A stretch of 64,000 nucleotides of DNA, from the NCBI RefSeq assembly GCF_029439465.1, contig NZ_JAROAV010000057.1, forward strand, positions 1 through 64,000, read 5' to 3'. Position 1 is the stretch's first letter; the number at the start of each line of letters is the position of its first letter. Source of the DNA: Luteipulveratus flavus (GTDB lineage: Bacteria > Actinomycetota > Actinomycetes > Actinomycetales > Dermatophilaceae). The notes under the pieces were generated by a model that saw nothing but the letters and a program-made list of their open reading frames with translations, did not search any database and was not told the origin of the DNA. The translations under genes were made by a program, and so were the position numbers. Below, piece by piece: positions 16,242 to 24,742 of this stretch.

Positions 16242-17102
16242 ATGGTGGAGGGGCTGGACGCGCGGCTGGCGGCGGGCGGAAACAGTACCGACGTCGGCGT
16301 GCTGCTCGATCTGGGGTGCGACCTGTTCGATGCCGGCCGCATCGAGGACGCGGAGACGTGCTTCAGGCGCGCGAGCGGCCTGGGCTCGCCCGAGGGTGCG
16401 TTCAACCTCGGGAACACACTCGTCAGGCAGGAGCGGCACGAGGCCGCGATCCCGGCGTTCGAACTTGCGCTCGCCCGAGGCGAGACAGACGCCTGGGCCA
16501 ACCTCGGGCTGGTCCTGGAGGAGCTGGGTGACCTGGTCGGCGCGGCCCGTGCGTACGAGCAGGCTGAAGCGACCGGCGACCGCAGCGGCGCGTTGCGTCT
16601 GGCGATGCTGCTCCATGACCAAGGTGGCCGGGACCGGGCGATGACCGCGGCGCAGCGGTCTGCCGACGCCGGTGACCAGCTCGCCGCGGCCGTGGTGGCG
16701 TGCTGGCAGTGGTGCCGGACGCGGGATCCTGGCCTGGAAACCGCGCTACGGGCAGGCGCCGATCTCCTCCCCTCGGCCCGCGCTGACCTGGGTGCGCTGT
16801 TGCTGATGTCCGGCCGGGTCAACGAGGCGCGCACGGTGCTCGAGCAGGGCAGCAGCGTGGGTGAGGTGGAGTGCATGCTGCCCCTCGCGAACGTGTACAG
16901 CGATCTGCTCGGCGACGATGAACGAGCTCGAGCGGTGCTCACTGCCGCGGCCGACCTCGGCGACGCGCATGCTCATCACAACCTGGCCGTCCTCCTCGAG
17001 CCGGACGGCCAGCTCGAGGACGCCGCACTGCACTACCGGCTCGCGATCGCCGGCGGCGATTCACTGGCGGCCACTGCACTTCGAGACCTGCTCAACGAGT
17101 AG
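16242..17102 (+). CDS. TPR-repeat protein
   Basis: About 286 residues built almost wholly of helical pairs of TPR/Sel1 style, for example LGCDLFDAGRIEDAETCFRRA, FNLGNTLVRQERHEAAIPAFELA and NLGLVLEELGDLVGAARAYEQA. These form a superhelical protein-binding scaffold. There is no signal peptide, transmembrane helix or catalytic domain, so a cytoplasmic adaptor role is likely and partners are unknown. The start is uncertain: ATG 16242 or GTG 16221. It lies at the right border of the accessory island, 115 bases before thrC. Confidence 0.75.
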   Translation: MVEGLDARLAAGGNSTDVGVLLDLGCDLFDAGRIEDAETCFRRASGLGSPEGAFNLGNTLVRQERHEAAIPAFELALARGETDAWANLGLVLEELGDLVGAARAYEQAEATGDRSGALRLAMLLHDQGGRDRAMTAAQRSADAGDQLAAAVVACWQWCRTRDPGLETALRAGADLLPSARADLGALLLMSGRVNEARTVLEQGSSVGEVECMLPLANVYSDLLGDDERARAVLTAAADLGDAHAHHNLAVLLEPDGQLEDAALHYRLAIAGGDSLAATALRDLLNE

Positions 17103-17217
17103 GGCTCCTGTTGTCCGCCACCGGGGCACTGACCATCTGCTGAGCTGGTGGCGGCGTGTGGGTGTCAGCGCGTCGCCCGAACGTGCGCCGTCGGTGGCCT
17201 GGGGCATGCTGGGGCGG

Positions 17218-18414
17218 ATGCGAAGCGCCCTCTCCCACCTCCAGTGCTCCGACTGCGGCCGCGAGCACGACGCCGACCGGCTGCAGAACCTGTGCGAGTG
17301 CGGCGGACCGCTGCTCGCGCGCTACGACCTGGAAGGCGTCACGGTCACACCAGACGAGATCGCGCGTCGTCCTCGCGGCATCTGGCGATGGGCCGAGCTG
17401 CTCCCGGTACGCGACGACGCGCGCCGCCTGACCCTCGGCGAGGGCGAGACGCCGCTGCTGAACCTGCCGTCGCTGGGACTGCCGGGTCTGGTCGTCAAGG
17501 ACGAGGGCCTCAACCCGACCGGCAGCTTCAAGGCTCGGGGCGCGGCCGTGGGCGCTGCCCGCGCCGCCGAGCTGGGCGCCACCCACGTCGCGCTGCCGAC
17601 CAACGGCAACGCCGGCGCGGCGTGGGCTGCGTACGGACGCCGGCACGGCCTCGACGTCACCGTCGCCGTGCCCGGCGCCGCACCCTCGGTCACGCGTGGC
17701 GAGGCGGCCGCGGCCGGGGCCGACGTCCAGGTCGTCGACGGCCTCATCGGGGACGCGGGGCGACTGGTCGGTCGTGCTGCTGCGGCCCGCGGCTGGTTCG
17801 ACGTGTCGACGCTCAAGGAGCCCTACCGCGTCGAGGGCAAGAAGACGATGGGGTTGGAGATCGCCGAGCAGCTGGGCTGGCGCGCGCCGGAGGTCGTCGT
17901 CTACCCCACCGGCGGCGGCGTCGGCCTCATCGGCATCGCCAAGGCGTTCGCGGAGCTGCGCGAGCTCGGTTGGCTCACCGGCCCGACGACCCGGTTCGTG
18001 GCCGCCCAGTCCTCCGGCTGCGCCCCGGTCGTCGACGCGTTCGAGCGCGGCGCGGACGACGTCGAGCCCTTCCCGAACCCCGAGACGATCGCGTACGGCA
18101 TCACGGTCGCCGGCCCGCTCGGCGGCCGGCAGGTGCTCCGCGCCCTGCGGGCGGGCGGCGGGACCGCGGTCGCGGTGGATGACGAGGACGCCCTCGCCAC
18201 CCGGGACGAGTGCGCCCGCGGTGACGGCCTGCTGCTCTCGCCCGAGGGAGCGGTCGCGGTGCACGCGGCGCGGGTGCTGGCCGACCGCGGGTGGGTCGCC
18301 GGCGACGAGCGCATCGTGGTCATGGGCACCGGCAGTCCTCTCGTCCAGCCCGAGCTGCTGCCCGTGCCCACCGGACTCATCGCTCGCGACGGCGAGCTGC
18401 GAGGGCACGGGTGA
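17218..18414 (+). CDS. thrC: Threonine synthase
   Basis: A 398-residue PLP enzyme of fold type II. An N-terminal zinc ribbon (C10, C13, C26, C28) precedes the catalytic domain, as in many ThrC proteins. The Schiff-base lysine is K105 in NPTGSFKARGA, and a phosphate-binding glycine loop TGGGVGLIG follows. It converts O-phosphohomoserine to threonine. The start is ATG 17218 or 17206; both keep the zinc ribbon. It lies alone, away from other threonine genes, which is common in actinobacteria having several thrC-like paralogues; a related PLP lyase cannot be fully excluded. Confidence 0.85.
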   Translation: MRSALSHLQCSDCGREHDADRLQNLCECGGPLLARYDLEGVTVTPDEIARRPRGIWRWAELLPVRDDARRLTLGEGETPLLNLPSLGLPGLVVKDEGLNPTGSFKARGAAVGAARAAELGATHVALPTNGNAGAAWAAYGRRHGLDVTVAVPGAAPSVTRGEAAAAGADVQVVDGLIGDAGRLVGRAAAARGWFDVSTLKEPYRVEGKKTMGLEIAEQLGWRAPEVVVYPTGGGVGLIGIAKAFAELRELGWLTGPTTRFVAAQSSGCAPVVDAFERGADDVEPFPNPETIAYGITVAGPLGGRQVLRALRAGGGTAVAVDDEDALATRDECARGDGLLLSPEGAVAVHAARVLADRGWVAGDERIVVMGTGSPLVQPELLPVPTGLIARDGELRGHG

Positions 18415-18420
18415 CCGCGA

Positions 18421-18984
18421 TCAGGACCAGCCCGAGGTGCGTCCGACGACGCGGGCCGGGTTGCCTGCCACGACGGAGTACGCGGGGACGTCACCGCTCA
18501 CGACCGAGCCGGCTCCGACCACGGCGTGGTCGCCGATCGTCACGCCCTTGAGAATGATCGCGCCGGTACCGATCAGGACGTGCTCGCCGATCGTCACCGG
18601 TGCGCTGACCGGCCCGGCGCGGCCGTCCTCGTCGCGGATCTCGTGAAAGTCGGTGTCGAGGATCTGGCACTGCCAGGACACCTGCGTCCCGGCGCCGATG
18701 CTCACGCGCGTCGCGACGTTGACCACCGACCGGGCGCCGATGGCCGAGCGCGGTGCGAGTTCCAGGACCGCGCCGTCGGCGACGAACGCCTGCACCCCGT
18801 CGTGGATCAGCGAGCCGCGGTGCAGCAGGTACTCACCGGGGCCGGTCAGGCGGACACCGGCACCGATCCGCGCGCCGGCACTCCCCCGCACCGATGCCCG
18901 GCCCCGCTGCGCGACCTTGCGCGCGGTCGCTCGCCGGAAGTCGCCGTCCCGCGCGAGCCGGAGCACGGCCGTCCTGCGGCTCAC
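18421..18984 (-). CDS. Left-handed beta-helix (hexapeptide) acyltransferase
   Basis: A 187-residue protein with clear hexapeptide repeats in the second half (VTIGEHVLIGTGAIILKGVTIGDHAVVGAGSVV) and the closing element VVAGNPARVVG, typical of O-acetyltransferases acting on sugars of capsules and LPS. DTDFH, in the middle, corresponds to the catalytic His region. The acyl donor is presumably acetyl-CoA. The GTG start at 18984 overlaps the upstream glycosyltransferase stop by 4 bases, so the pair is coupled. It probably acetylates a residue of the exopolysaccharide. Confidence 0.85.
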   Translation of the reverse strand: MSRRTAVLRLARDGDFRRATARKVAQRGRASVRGSAGARIGAGVRLTGPGEYLLHRGSLIHDGVQAFVADGAVLELAPRSAIGARSVVNVATRVSIGAGTQVSWQCQILDTDFHEIRDEDGRAGPVSAPVTIGEHVLIGTGAIILKGVTIGDHAVVGAGSVVSGDVPAYSVVAGNPARVVGRTSGWS

Positions 18985-20153
18985 CGCCTGACCCGCCCTG
19001 AGGGGCCCGCCGCGAGCGCCGTGACCACCTCGTCCAGCCGGTCGGCGTACTGCTCGACCGAGAACCGTTCGTGCGCCTGGCGTTCGGCGGTCTCGACGAG
19101 CGAGGCGACGAGGGCCGGGTCGTCGACGAGCCGGCGTACGGCGGCGGCGAGCGCGGCCGGGTCGCCCGGCTCGACCAGCAGTCCGGTACGTCCGTCCTCG
19201 ACGGTCTCCAGGTGGCCGCCGCCTGCGGCCGCCACGACCGGGCGGCGAGCGAGCTGCGCCTCGACCACGACGTTGCCGAACGACTCGCGCGAGGACGGCG
19301 CGAGCAGGACGTGCGCCTCCGCCAGGGCTGCCCACACCGGGCTGACGTACCCCCGCAGCCGGACCGAGTCGACCAGCCCGAGCTCGTCGATCAGCGCGCG
19401 CAGCTCCTCGGCGTACCACTCGTAACCCGGGAAGACCGTGCCGTAGACGTCCAGCTCGGCGGGTACGCCTGCCGCGCGCAGCAGCCCGACCGCGCGGATC
19501 GCGTCGGCGCAGCTCTTGCGGGGGGAGAGACGAGAGATCACCACGAGCCGGACCCGGCCCTGCGTCGGGACCCCGTCCGTCGGCGGCTCGACCGGGGCGG
19601 GCACCCCGTTGTGGACGACGTGCCCGCGACGCCGCAGGCGCGGGACCGCCTCGGCTGCGGTCCGCAGGCTGGTCTGGCTGTTGAGGACGACCCGGTCGGC
19701 CAGCAGCAGCGGCGCGGTGAGGACGGTGCGGACGGCCCGCGGGTCGCTGCGCTCCGCCTCGTGGACGTGGCACAGGCTCGGGGTACGCGACGTCCGGGCG
19801 GCGAGCAGCCACCACGGCACGGTGACGGTGTTGGCGTACACGACGTCGGCCGAGGTCTCGCGGATCGTCCGCCGCAGCACGCGATGGGTCCTGGCGACGC
19901 TCGCGCTCAGCCGGACGAGACCGCCCGGTGACGCGCTGGCCCGGCGCAGCACGGGGAAGTCCACCGTGCGGACCTCACCGCCGGCCGCGACGATGCGCTC
20001 GACCAGCGGGCCGTCGTCCGGCACGGCCACCACGACCCGCCAGCCGCGACCGGTCAGTCCCGAGATGCTCTGCAGCATCTGCAGATCGGCGCCGTAGACG
20101 TCCGCCGACGGGTGCGCGATCAGTACCGTGCGCGACGGGCCGGCGCCGCTCAC
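18981..20153 (-). CDS. GT4-family glycosyltransferase
   Basis: A 390-residue GT-B enzyme with a Rossmann acceptor domain (TVLIAHPSADVYGADLQML) and a donor domain (LVVISRLSPRKSCADAIRAV). The donor-sugar motif E-x7-E is intact in SRESFGNVVVEAQLA. It transfers an NDP-sugar to a polyprenyl-linked or protein acceptor in polysaccharide synthesis. It follows the Wzz/BY-kinase gene by 28 bases and overlaps the acyltransferase by 4 bases, so all three form one reverse-strand operon. GTG 20153 is the start; linkage and sugar are unknown. Confidence 0.85.
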   Translation of the reverse strand: MSGAGPSRTVLIAHPSADVYGADLQMLQSISGLTGRGWRVVVAVPDDGPLVERIVAAGGEVRTVDFPVLRRASASPGGLVRLSASVARTHRVLRRTIRETSADVVYANTVTVPWWLLAARTSRTPSLCHVHEAERSDPRAVRTVLTAPLLLADRVVLNSQTSLRTAAEAVPRLRRRGHVVHNGVPAPVEPPTDGVPTQGRVRLVVISRLSPRKSCADAIRAVGLLRAAGVPAELDVYGTVFPGYEWYAEELRALIDELGLVDSVRLRGYVSPVWAALAEAHVLLAPSSRESFGNVVVEAQLARRPVVAAAGGGHLETVEDGRTGLLVEPGDPAALAAAVRRLVDDPALVASLVETAERQAHERFSVEQYADRLDEVVTALAAGPSGRVRR

Positions 20154-20181
20154 GACCCGAGGCGACCCAGGACGACCGGGC

Positions 20182-21723
20182 TCACGACTCTTCCTCGGTG
20201 GTCGTCGTGGTGCCGGACTTCCTGGAGGTCGGCAGCCGGCGGGCCGGCACCGGCATCTCCATCGTCTCGTCCTGGACCTCGCGCAGGCTGCGCGCTCGCG
20301 GCAGGGGCGCCGGCGAGGACTCGTTGCGGTCGGTCGTCTCCGGCGCGGCCTCCACCGGCACGGAGTCGTACGTCTCGTACCCGTCGGTCTTCGTGCGCTT
20401 GGGGCGCGGCGTCATGGTGAGGACGCAGCCGAGCACGGATGCGCCGACGGCCTCCAGCGAGCGCAGCGACTGCTGCACGTGCGACCGCTTGGTGTCACCG
20501 TGCCGGACCACCAGCAGCGCGCCGTCGGCGTGGGCCGCGACGACCGCGGCGTCGGTGACGGGCAGCAGGGGCGGCGTGTCGATGATGACCATGTCGCACT
20601 CCTCGCGGGCGCGGGCCAGCAGGTCGATCATGTTGCGGGTGCCGAGCAGCTCGGAGGGGTTCGGCGGGATGGAGCCGCTGGAGAGCACCATCAGCTGGTG
20701 CCGGCCGAACGGCTGGACGGCGTCGTCGAGGTCGGCCTGCCCGGCGAGCACGTTCGACAGCCCCACCGAGCGGTCCAGGCCGAGGTAGTCGCACACCTTC
20801 GGCCGGCGCAGGTCGGCCTCGATGAGCAGCACGCTCGATCCGGCCTCCGCGAAGGCCAGCGCGAGGTTCGCCGACGTGGAGGACTTGCCCTCCTGCGCCG
20901 TCGAGGACGTCACGACCAGGACCTTCACGGGTTCGTCGACATTGATGAACTGCAGGCCGGTCCGCAGCTGGCGGAACGCCTCGGCGCGCGGGGTGCCGTT
21001 GGCGGCGCCGAGGACCAGCGGGCGGTCGGCCGCCCCGCGGTCGAACCCGATCGAGCCGAGCACCGGCTGACGCGTCACCGATCGCAGCACGTCCGGACTG
21101 CGGAAGGTGTTGTCGAGCACGTCGCGCAGGATCGCCGCGAGCACGCCCAGCGCCAGGCCGACCGCGAGGCCGGCGGCGACGTCCTTCTTCTTCTGCGGCG
21201 CAACGGGGTACGGCTTGAGCGTCGGCCCGGACACGACCTCCAGGGCGACCGGCGACTGCCGCTTGCCGCCCTGGCTCTCGATCTGGTCGACCAGCGTCAC
21301 CATCTCGGTCGAGACCGCCTTGGCCAGGCGCAGCGACCGCTCCCGGGAGCCGTCCTGCACGTGGACCGTGAGCAGCACCGTGTTGACGTCGGCGTCCGCG
21401 GTGATCCGCTTGGTGACCTGGCGCGGCGTCAGGCTGGTACCCGACTTCTCCACGACCATGGTGGCCAGGCGCTCGCTCGGAGCCAGGAGCACGTAGCTGT
21501 TGACCCGCTGCTGCCCGAACTGCGCCCCCGACAGCGGGGAGTCGCCCGCCGTGGTGGGCGTCGAGACGAAGAAGGTGACGGTGCTGGAGTACGTCGGTGG
21601 CGTCCGCAGCGTGAAGAACGTCGCCGTGGCGGTGCCGAGCACCGCGAGGAGGACCACGAGCCTCCAGTACTTGCGAACCGCCCGAAGATAGGCGCGGAGG
21701 TCGACCCCCACCTGCTCCGTCAT
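20182..21723 (-). CDS. Wzz chain-length regulator fused to BY-kinase (first copy)
   Basis: A 513-residue polysaccharide co-polymerase. It has a Wzz domain with two membrane helices (about 22-38 and 182-199). A cytoplasmic BY-kinase domain follows, with Walker A TAQEGKSS (about 275-282), Walker A' LIEADLRRP (about 300-308) and Walker B VIIDTPP (379-385). Such proteins set chain length and are controlled by Tyr autophosphorylation. Only two tyrosines (DGYETYD, 449 and 452) remain in the tail, which is otherwise Thr/Glu-rich, so the usual C-terminal Tyr cluster is poor. The ATG start at 21723 is clear. Confidence 0.92.
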   Translation of the reverse strand: MTEQVGVDLRAYLRAVRKYWRLVVLLAVLGTATATFFTLRTPPTYSSTVTFFVSTPTTAGDSPLSGAQFGQQRVNSYVLLAPSERLATMVVEKSGTSLTPRQVTKRITADADVNTVLLTVHVQDGSRERSLRLAKAVSTEMVTLVDQIESQGGKRQSPVALEVVSGPTLKPYPVAPQKKKDVAAGLAVGLALGVLAAILRDVLDNTFRSPDVLRSVTRQPVLGSIGFDRGAADRPLVLGAANGTPRAEAFRQLRTGLQFINVDEPVKVLVVTSSTAQEGKSSTSANLALAFAEAGSSVLLIEADLRRPKVCDYLGLDRSVGLSNVLAGQADLDDAVQPFGRHQLMVLSSGSIPPNPSELLGTRNMIDLLARAREECDMVIIDTPPLLPVTDAAVVAAHADGALLVVRHGDTKRSHVQQSLRSLEAVGASVLGCVLTMTPRPKRTKTDGYETYDSVPVEAAPETTDRNESSPAPLPRARSLREVQDETMEMPVPARRLPTSRKSGTTTTTEEES

Positions 21724-21866
21724 GCCCTGCCCACTCCCCTGCGACGCACTGAACCGCGTTGGCGGCGGCTCAGTTTCGCACAGTGCGACGTCCGCTGCGG
21801 CCTGCTCCAGGAACACCGGCCGGGATCGAACGCCGACGGGCCGCGACAGACAAGCGGTCGATACAG

Positions 21867-21889
21867 TAGATGCGACTGAGTCGCATCTA
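21867..21889 (+). promoter_or_regulatory. Perfect 11-1-11 palindrome in the sodA promoter
   Basis: TAGATGCGACT-G-AGTCGCATCTA is a perfect inverted repeat. It overlaps a plausible -10 (TACAGT, about 21863-21868) and ends 14 bases before the GTG of sodA, with GAGGAG in between. The layout is that of an operator controlling sodA; the binding regulator is not evident from the sequence. Confidence 0.6.
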
Positions 21890-21903
21890 GTGAGGAGCTC
21901 ACC

Positions 21904-22527
21904 GTGCCCGACTACGCCCTGCCCCAGCTGCCCTACGACTACGCCGCGCTCGAGCCGCACATCTCGGGCCAGATCATGGAGCTGCACCACAGCAAGCACC
22001 ACCAGACCTACGTCAAGGGCGCCAACACCGCGGTCGAGCAGCTGGCCGAGGCGCGCGACGGCCAGTCGTTCGGCGGCCTCACGACCCTGGAGAAGAACCT
22101 CGCGTTCCACCTCGGCGGCCACGTCAACCACACGGTGTTCTGGAACAACATGTCCCCCGACGGCGGTGACAAGCCGACGGGCGACCTGGCCGCGGCGATC
22201 GACGAGTTCTTCGGCTCGTTCGACGGATTCCGCGCCCACTTCGAGGCGAACGCGCTCGGCGTACAGGGCTCCGGCTGGTCGATCCTGACCTGGGACATGG
22301 TTGCGCAGCGGCTCTACATCGTGCAGCTGTACGACCACCAGGGCAACGTGCCGGTGTGCATGGTGCCGCTGCTGTTCCTGGACATGTGGGAGCACGCGTA
22401 CTACCTGCAGTACAAGAACGATAAGGCCACCTTCGTCAAGGAGTGGTGGAACGTCGTGAACTGGGCCGATGTCACCGACCGCTACGAGCGGGCCAAGACC
22501 TCGACCCCCGGCCTGATCGTCCCGTGA
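21904..22527 (+). CDS. sodA: Superoxide dismutase, Fe/Mn family
   Basis: A 207-residue enzyme of standard length. Metal ligands are H28 (in LHHSKHH), H76 (GGHVNH), D160 and H164 (LDMWEHAYY). The DHQGN segment with H145 is like the iron-type SodA of Mycobacterium tuberculosis. It converts superoxide to hydrogen peroxide and oxygen in the cytoplasm or after leaderless secretion. The GTG start at 21904 has GAGGAG upstream and a perfect palindrome before that. The next gene overlaps its stop by 4 bases. Confidence 0.96.
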   Translation: MPDYALPQLPYDYAALEPHISGQIMELHHSKHHQTYVKGANTAVEQLAEARDGQSFGGLTTLEKNLAFHLGGHVNHTVFWNNMSPDGGDKPTGDLAAAIDEFFGSFDGFRAHFEANALGVQGSGWSILTWDMVAQRLYIVQLYDHQGNVPVCMVPLLFLDMWEHAYYLQYKNDKATFVKEWWNVVNWADVTDRYERAKTSTPGLIVP

Positions 22528-22799
22528 CAGCGAACGATGGCGTCGACCACCGCCAGGACCTGCTGGCGGTGGTCGACGCCGCCCAGCAGGCGGCCGGCGT
22601 GCTGGCCGCTCGCGACCGCGGCGACACGGCTGCCGCAGCCCAGCTGATCGCCTCCGCACCGGACGCGGAGGCGTTCGCCGGCGGCTGCCTGCTGCTGGCC
22701 GAGCTGACAGTCCGTACGCACTCAGCCCAGACCGGCATCTCCGTCGAGAGCTATCTGCAGCAGCTGATCCTCGACATGGAGACGGCACTGTCGCGCTGA
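22524..22799 (+). CDS. Small protein coupled to sodA, unknown function
   Basis: A 91-residue, helical, Ala-rich acidic protein ([22 protein letters not shown]...). The GTG at 22524 overlaps the sodA stop in a GTGA, so it should be translated together with sodA. There is no signal, cysteine pair or metal motif. I do not recognise the family; co-regulation with sodA is an inference from the overlap alone. Confidence 0.6.
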   Translation: MTANDGVDHRQDLLAVVDAAQQAAGVLAARDRGDTAAAAQLIASAPDAEAFAGGCLLLAELTVRTHSAQTGISVESYLQQLILDMETALSR

Positions 22800-22913
22800 G
22801 CAGCGCCTCCGTCTCCAGGGACGCTGACACCCTTGACGAACGCGACCTGCTCGTGCCGTCATCGCCCGAGGGCCGTCGTCACCGGGTCGCGTGGCCGTGG
22901 TCGTGGAGCCCGC

Positions 22914-23825
22914 TCAGCCCAGGGCGTCCAGCGCGCGCAGGTCGGCGTCGGTCAGTCGCAGGGACGCGGCGGCGATGTTGTCCTGCAGGTGGGCCGGGTC
23001 TCCGGTCCCGGGGATCGCGAGAACATGCGGGCCCTGGGCCAGGGACCAGGCGAGCCGGATCTGGGCGGGACTGACCGCGTGCTGCTCGGCCACCGCCTGC
23101 ACGGCGTCTGCGGTGCTCGCGTCGGCGGCGGGCCGGCCCTCCTGGCCGTCGCCGGCGATGGTGAAGAAGGGCACGAAGGCGATCCCGTGCTTCCCGCAGT
23201 GGTCGAGCACCTCGCGCGCACCGGCTTCCCGGCATGCGACGGCGTAGCGGTTCTGGACACAGACGATCTCGGTGACGGCGCGAGCGTGGTCGACCTGCTC
23301 CGCGGTCACGTTCGAGATGCCGACGTGCCGGACCAGGCCGTCGTCCACCAGTGCGGCGAGGGCTCCGACATGGTCGGCCACCGGCTTGCTCGGCCCGGTG
23401 TGGCGGTAGTTGACGACGTCAAGGTGGTCGCGGCCGAGCTCTCGCAGGTTCTGCTCGACCTGGCCGCGGAGCTGGTCCGGGCGTGCCCAGGCCGTCCACT
23501 CACCCGACGGGTCGCGGCCGGGGCCGACCTTCGTGACGATGGTGAGGTCGTCGTCGTACGGGGCGAGGGCCTGGTGGATCAGCTGGTTGGCCGACAGCCA
23601 CGGTGAGAAGTAGAACGCCGCGGTGTCGATGTGATCGACGCCGAGCTCGACGGCCTGCCGCAGGACCCGGATCGAGGTGGCTCGGTCGCGACGCCCGCCG
23701 AGGTCGAAGGCGGCGGTACCGGTCAGGCGCATGGCGCCCAGTCCCAACCGGTTCACGGTGCGGGTGCCCAGGGTCCAGGTGCCGGCAGCGGAGGCGTCGA
23801 GAGTCGAGGTCACCGGGCAGAGCAT
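22914..23825 (-). CDS. Aldo/keto reductase
   Basis: A 303-residue TIM-barrel oxidoreductase. The catalytic tetrad is visible as Asp and Tyr in HIDTAAFY, Lys in IVTKVGP and His in VVNYRHTGPS. The NADPH-binding end has IPGTGDPAHLQDN. Members reduce aldehydes or ketones with NADPH; the substrate is unknown. ATG 23825 is preferred because GGAG lies 8 bases upstream; GTG 23813 is possible. The gene is monocistronic and sits among polysaccharide genes without an obvious pathway link. Confidence 0.9.
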   Translation of the reverse strand: MLCPVTSTLDASAAGTWTLGTRTVNRLGLGAMRLTGTAAFDLGGRRDRATSIRVLRQAVELGVDHIDTAAFYFSPWLSANQLIHQALAPYDDDLTIVTKVGPGRDPSGEWTAWARPDQLRGQVEQNLRELGRDHLDVVNYRHTGPSKPVADHVGALAALVDDGLVRHVGISNVTAEQVDHARAVTEIVCVQNRYAVACREAGAREVLDHCGKHGIAFVPFFTIAGDGQEGRPAADASTADAVQAVAEQHAVSPAQIRLAWSLAQGPHVLAIPGTGDPAHLQDNIAAASLRLTDADLRALDALG

Positions 23826-24001
23826 TCCACGGGCTCCGTGCCGATCTGCTCGTAGGCCGCACAGCCCAGCGGAGTCGGCCCGACAGCATCCACGAACGAG
23901 GCTGACGCCTGCTGCGCGACGCCGCCCTCCGTACGGTCCAGGGACCGGCACGATCGATACTGGAGCCCTCCTCGTCACCGCACCCGTGAGGTCCATCCGC
24001 C

Positions 24002-24742
24002 ATGACTGCACTGATCGACGCCGCTCGCCGTGGGCGCGCGTGGGCACGCCGGCGCGGCTCCGCGATCGGGTCGGTGGTCGCCGTCCGCGCGCAGGAGCCC
24101 GTCGTGGTCCTCACGTACGACGACGGTCCCGATCCGGCCGGTACGCGCCAGGTCCTGGACGCCCTCGCGGAGCACGACGCGACGGCGACGTTCTTCGTGC
24201 TGCTGACCCGGGTTCGGAAGCACCCGACGGTCCTCGCGGAGATCATCGCCGCCGGGCACGAGGTCGCGCTGCACGGACCGGACCACCGGCGTCCGACCGA
24301 GTTCGGCCGGACGGAGGCACTGCGTCGCCTCCTCGACAGCAGGGCCGAGCTGGAGGACCGGGCCGGGCGCACCGTCCGCTGGTACCGCCCGCCGTACGGC
24401 GCGCAGACGCTCGGCACCTGGCGAGCCACCCGGCAGGCGGGCCTGACCCCGGTCATGTGGGGTGGGACGACGTGGGACTGGCGCGACGTCGGCCAGGACG
24501 AGCGCGTCGCCAAGGCGATGGCGACCGTCGTCGGACCGGGCAGCATCCTGCTCGCGCACGACGGGTTCGCGGGAGCCGACGACGGGGCGCCGGACGGCGG
24601 TCCGACCCACGACCTCGACCGGTACGAGCTCACCGACCGCGTCCTGGACGGCCTGGCCGAGCGGGGCCTGCGCGGGGTGTCCCTCGGTGGCGCGCTCGCC
24701 GCCGGGGCCCGGCCGGACCTGGCGGCGTGGTTCAGCCGGTAG
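24002..24742 (+). CDS. Polysaccharide deacetylase (carbohydrate esterase 4)
   Basis: A 246-residue NodB-homology protein. The metal and catalytic motifs are TYDDGPD (about 38-44), the HxxxH in LHGPDH (about 91-95) and RPPYG (about 123-127), followed by W-rich strands and LAHDG. It removes acetyl groups from N-acetylhexosamines of a polysaccharide. There is no signal peptide, so it should act on a cytoplasmic lipid-linked or precursor glycan. Its 3' end overlaps the convergent flippase gene by 11 bases. Confidence 0.88.
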   Translation: MTALIDAARRGRAWARRRGSAIGSVVAVRAQEPVVVLTYDDGPDPAGTRQVLDALAEHDATATFFVLLTRVRKHPTVLAEIIAAGHEVALHGPDHRRPTEFGRTEALRRLLDSRAELEDRAGRTVRWYRPPYGAQTLGTWRATRQAGLTPVMWGGTTWDWRDVGQDERVAKAMATVVGPGSILLAHDGFAGADDGAPDGGPTHDLDRYELTDRVLDGLAERGLRGVSLGGALAAGARPDLAAWFSR

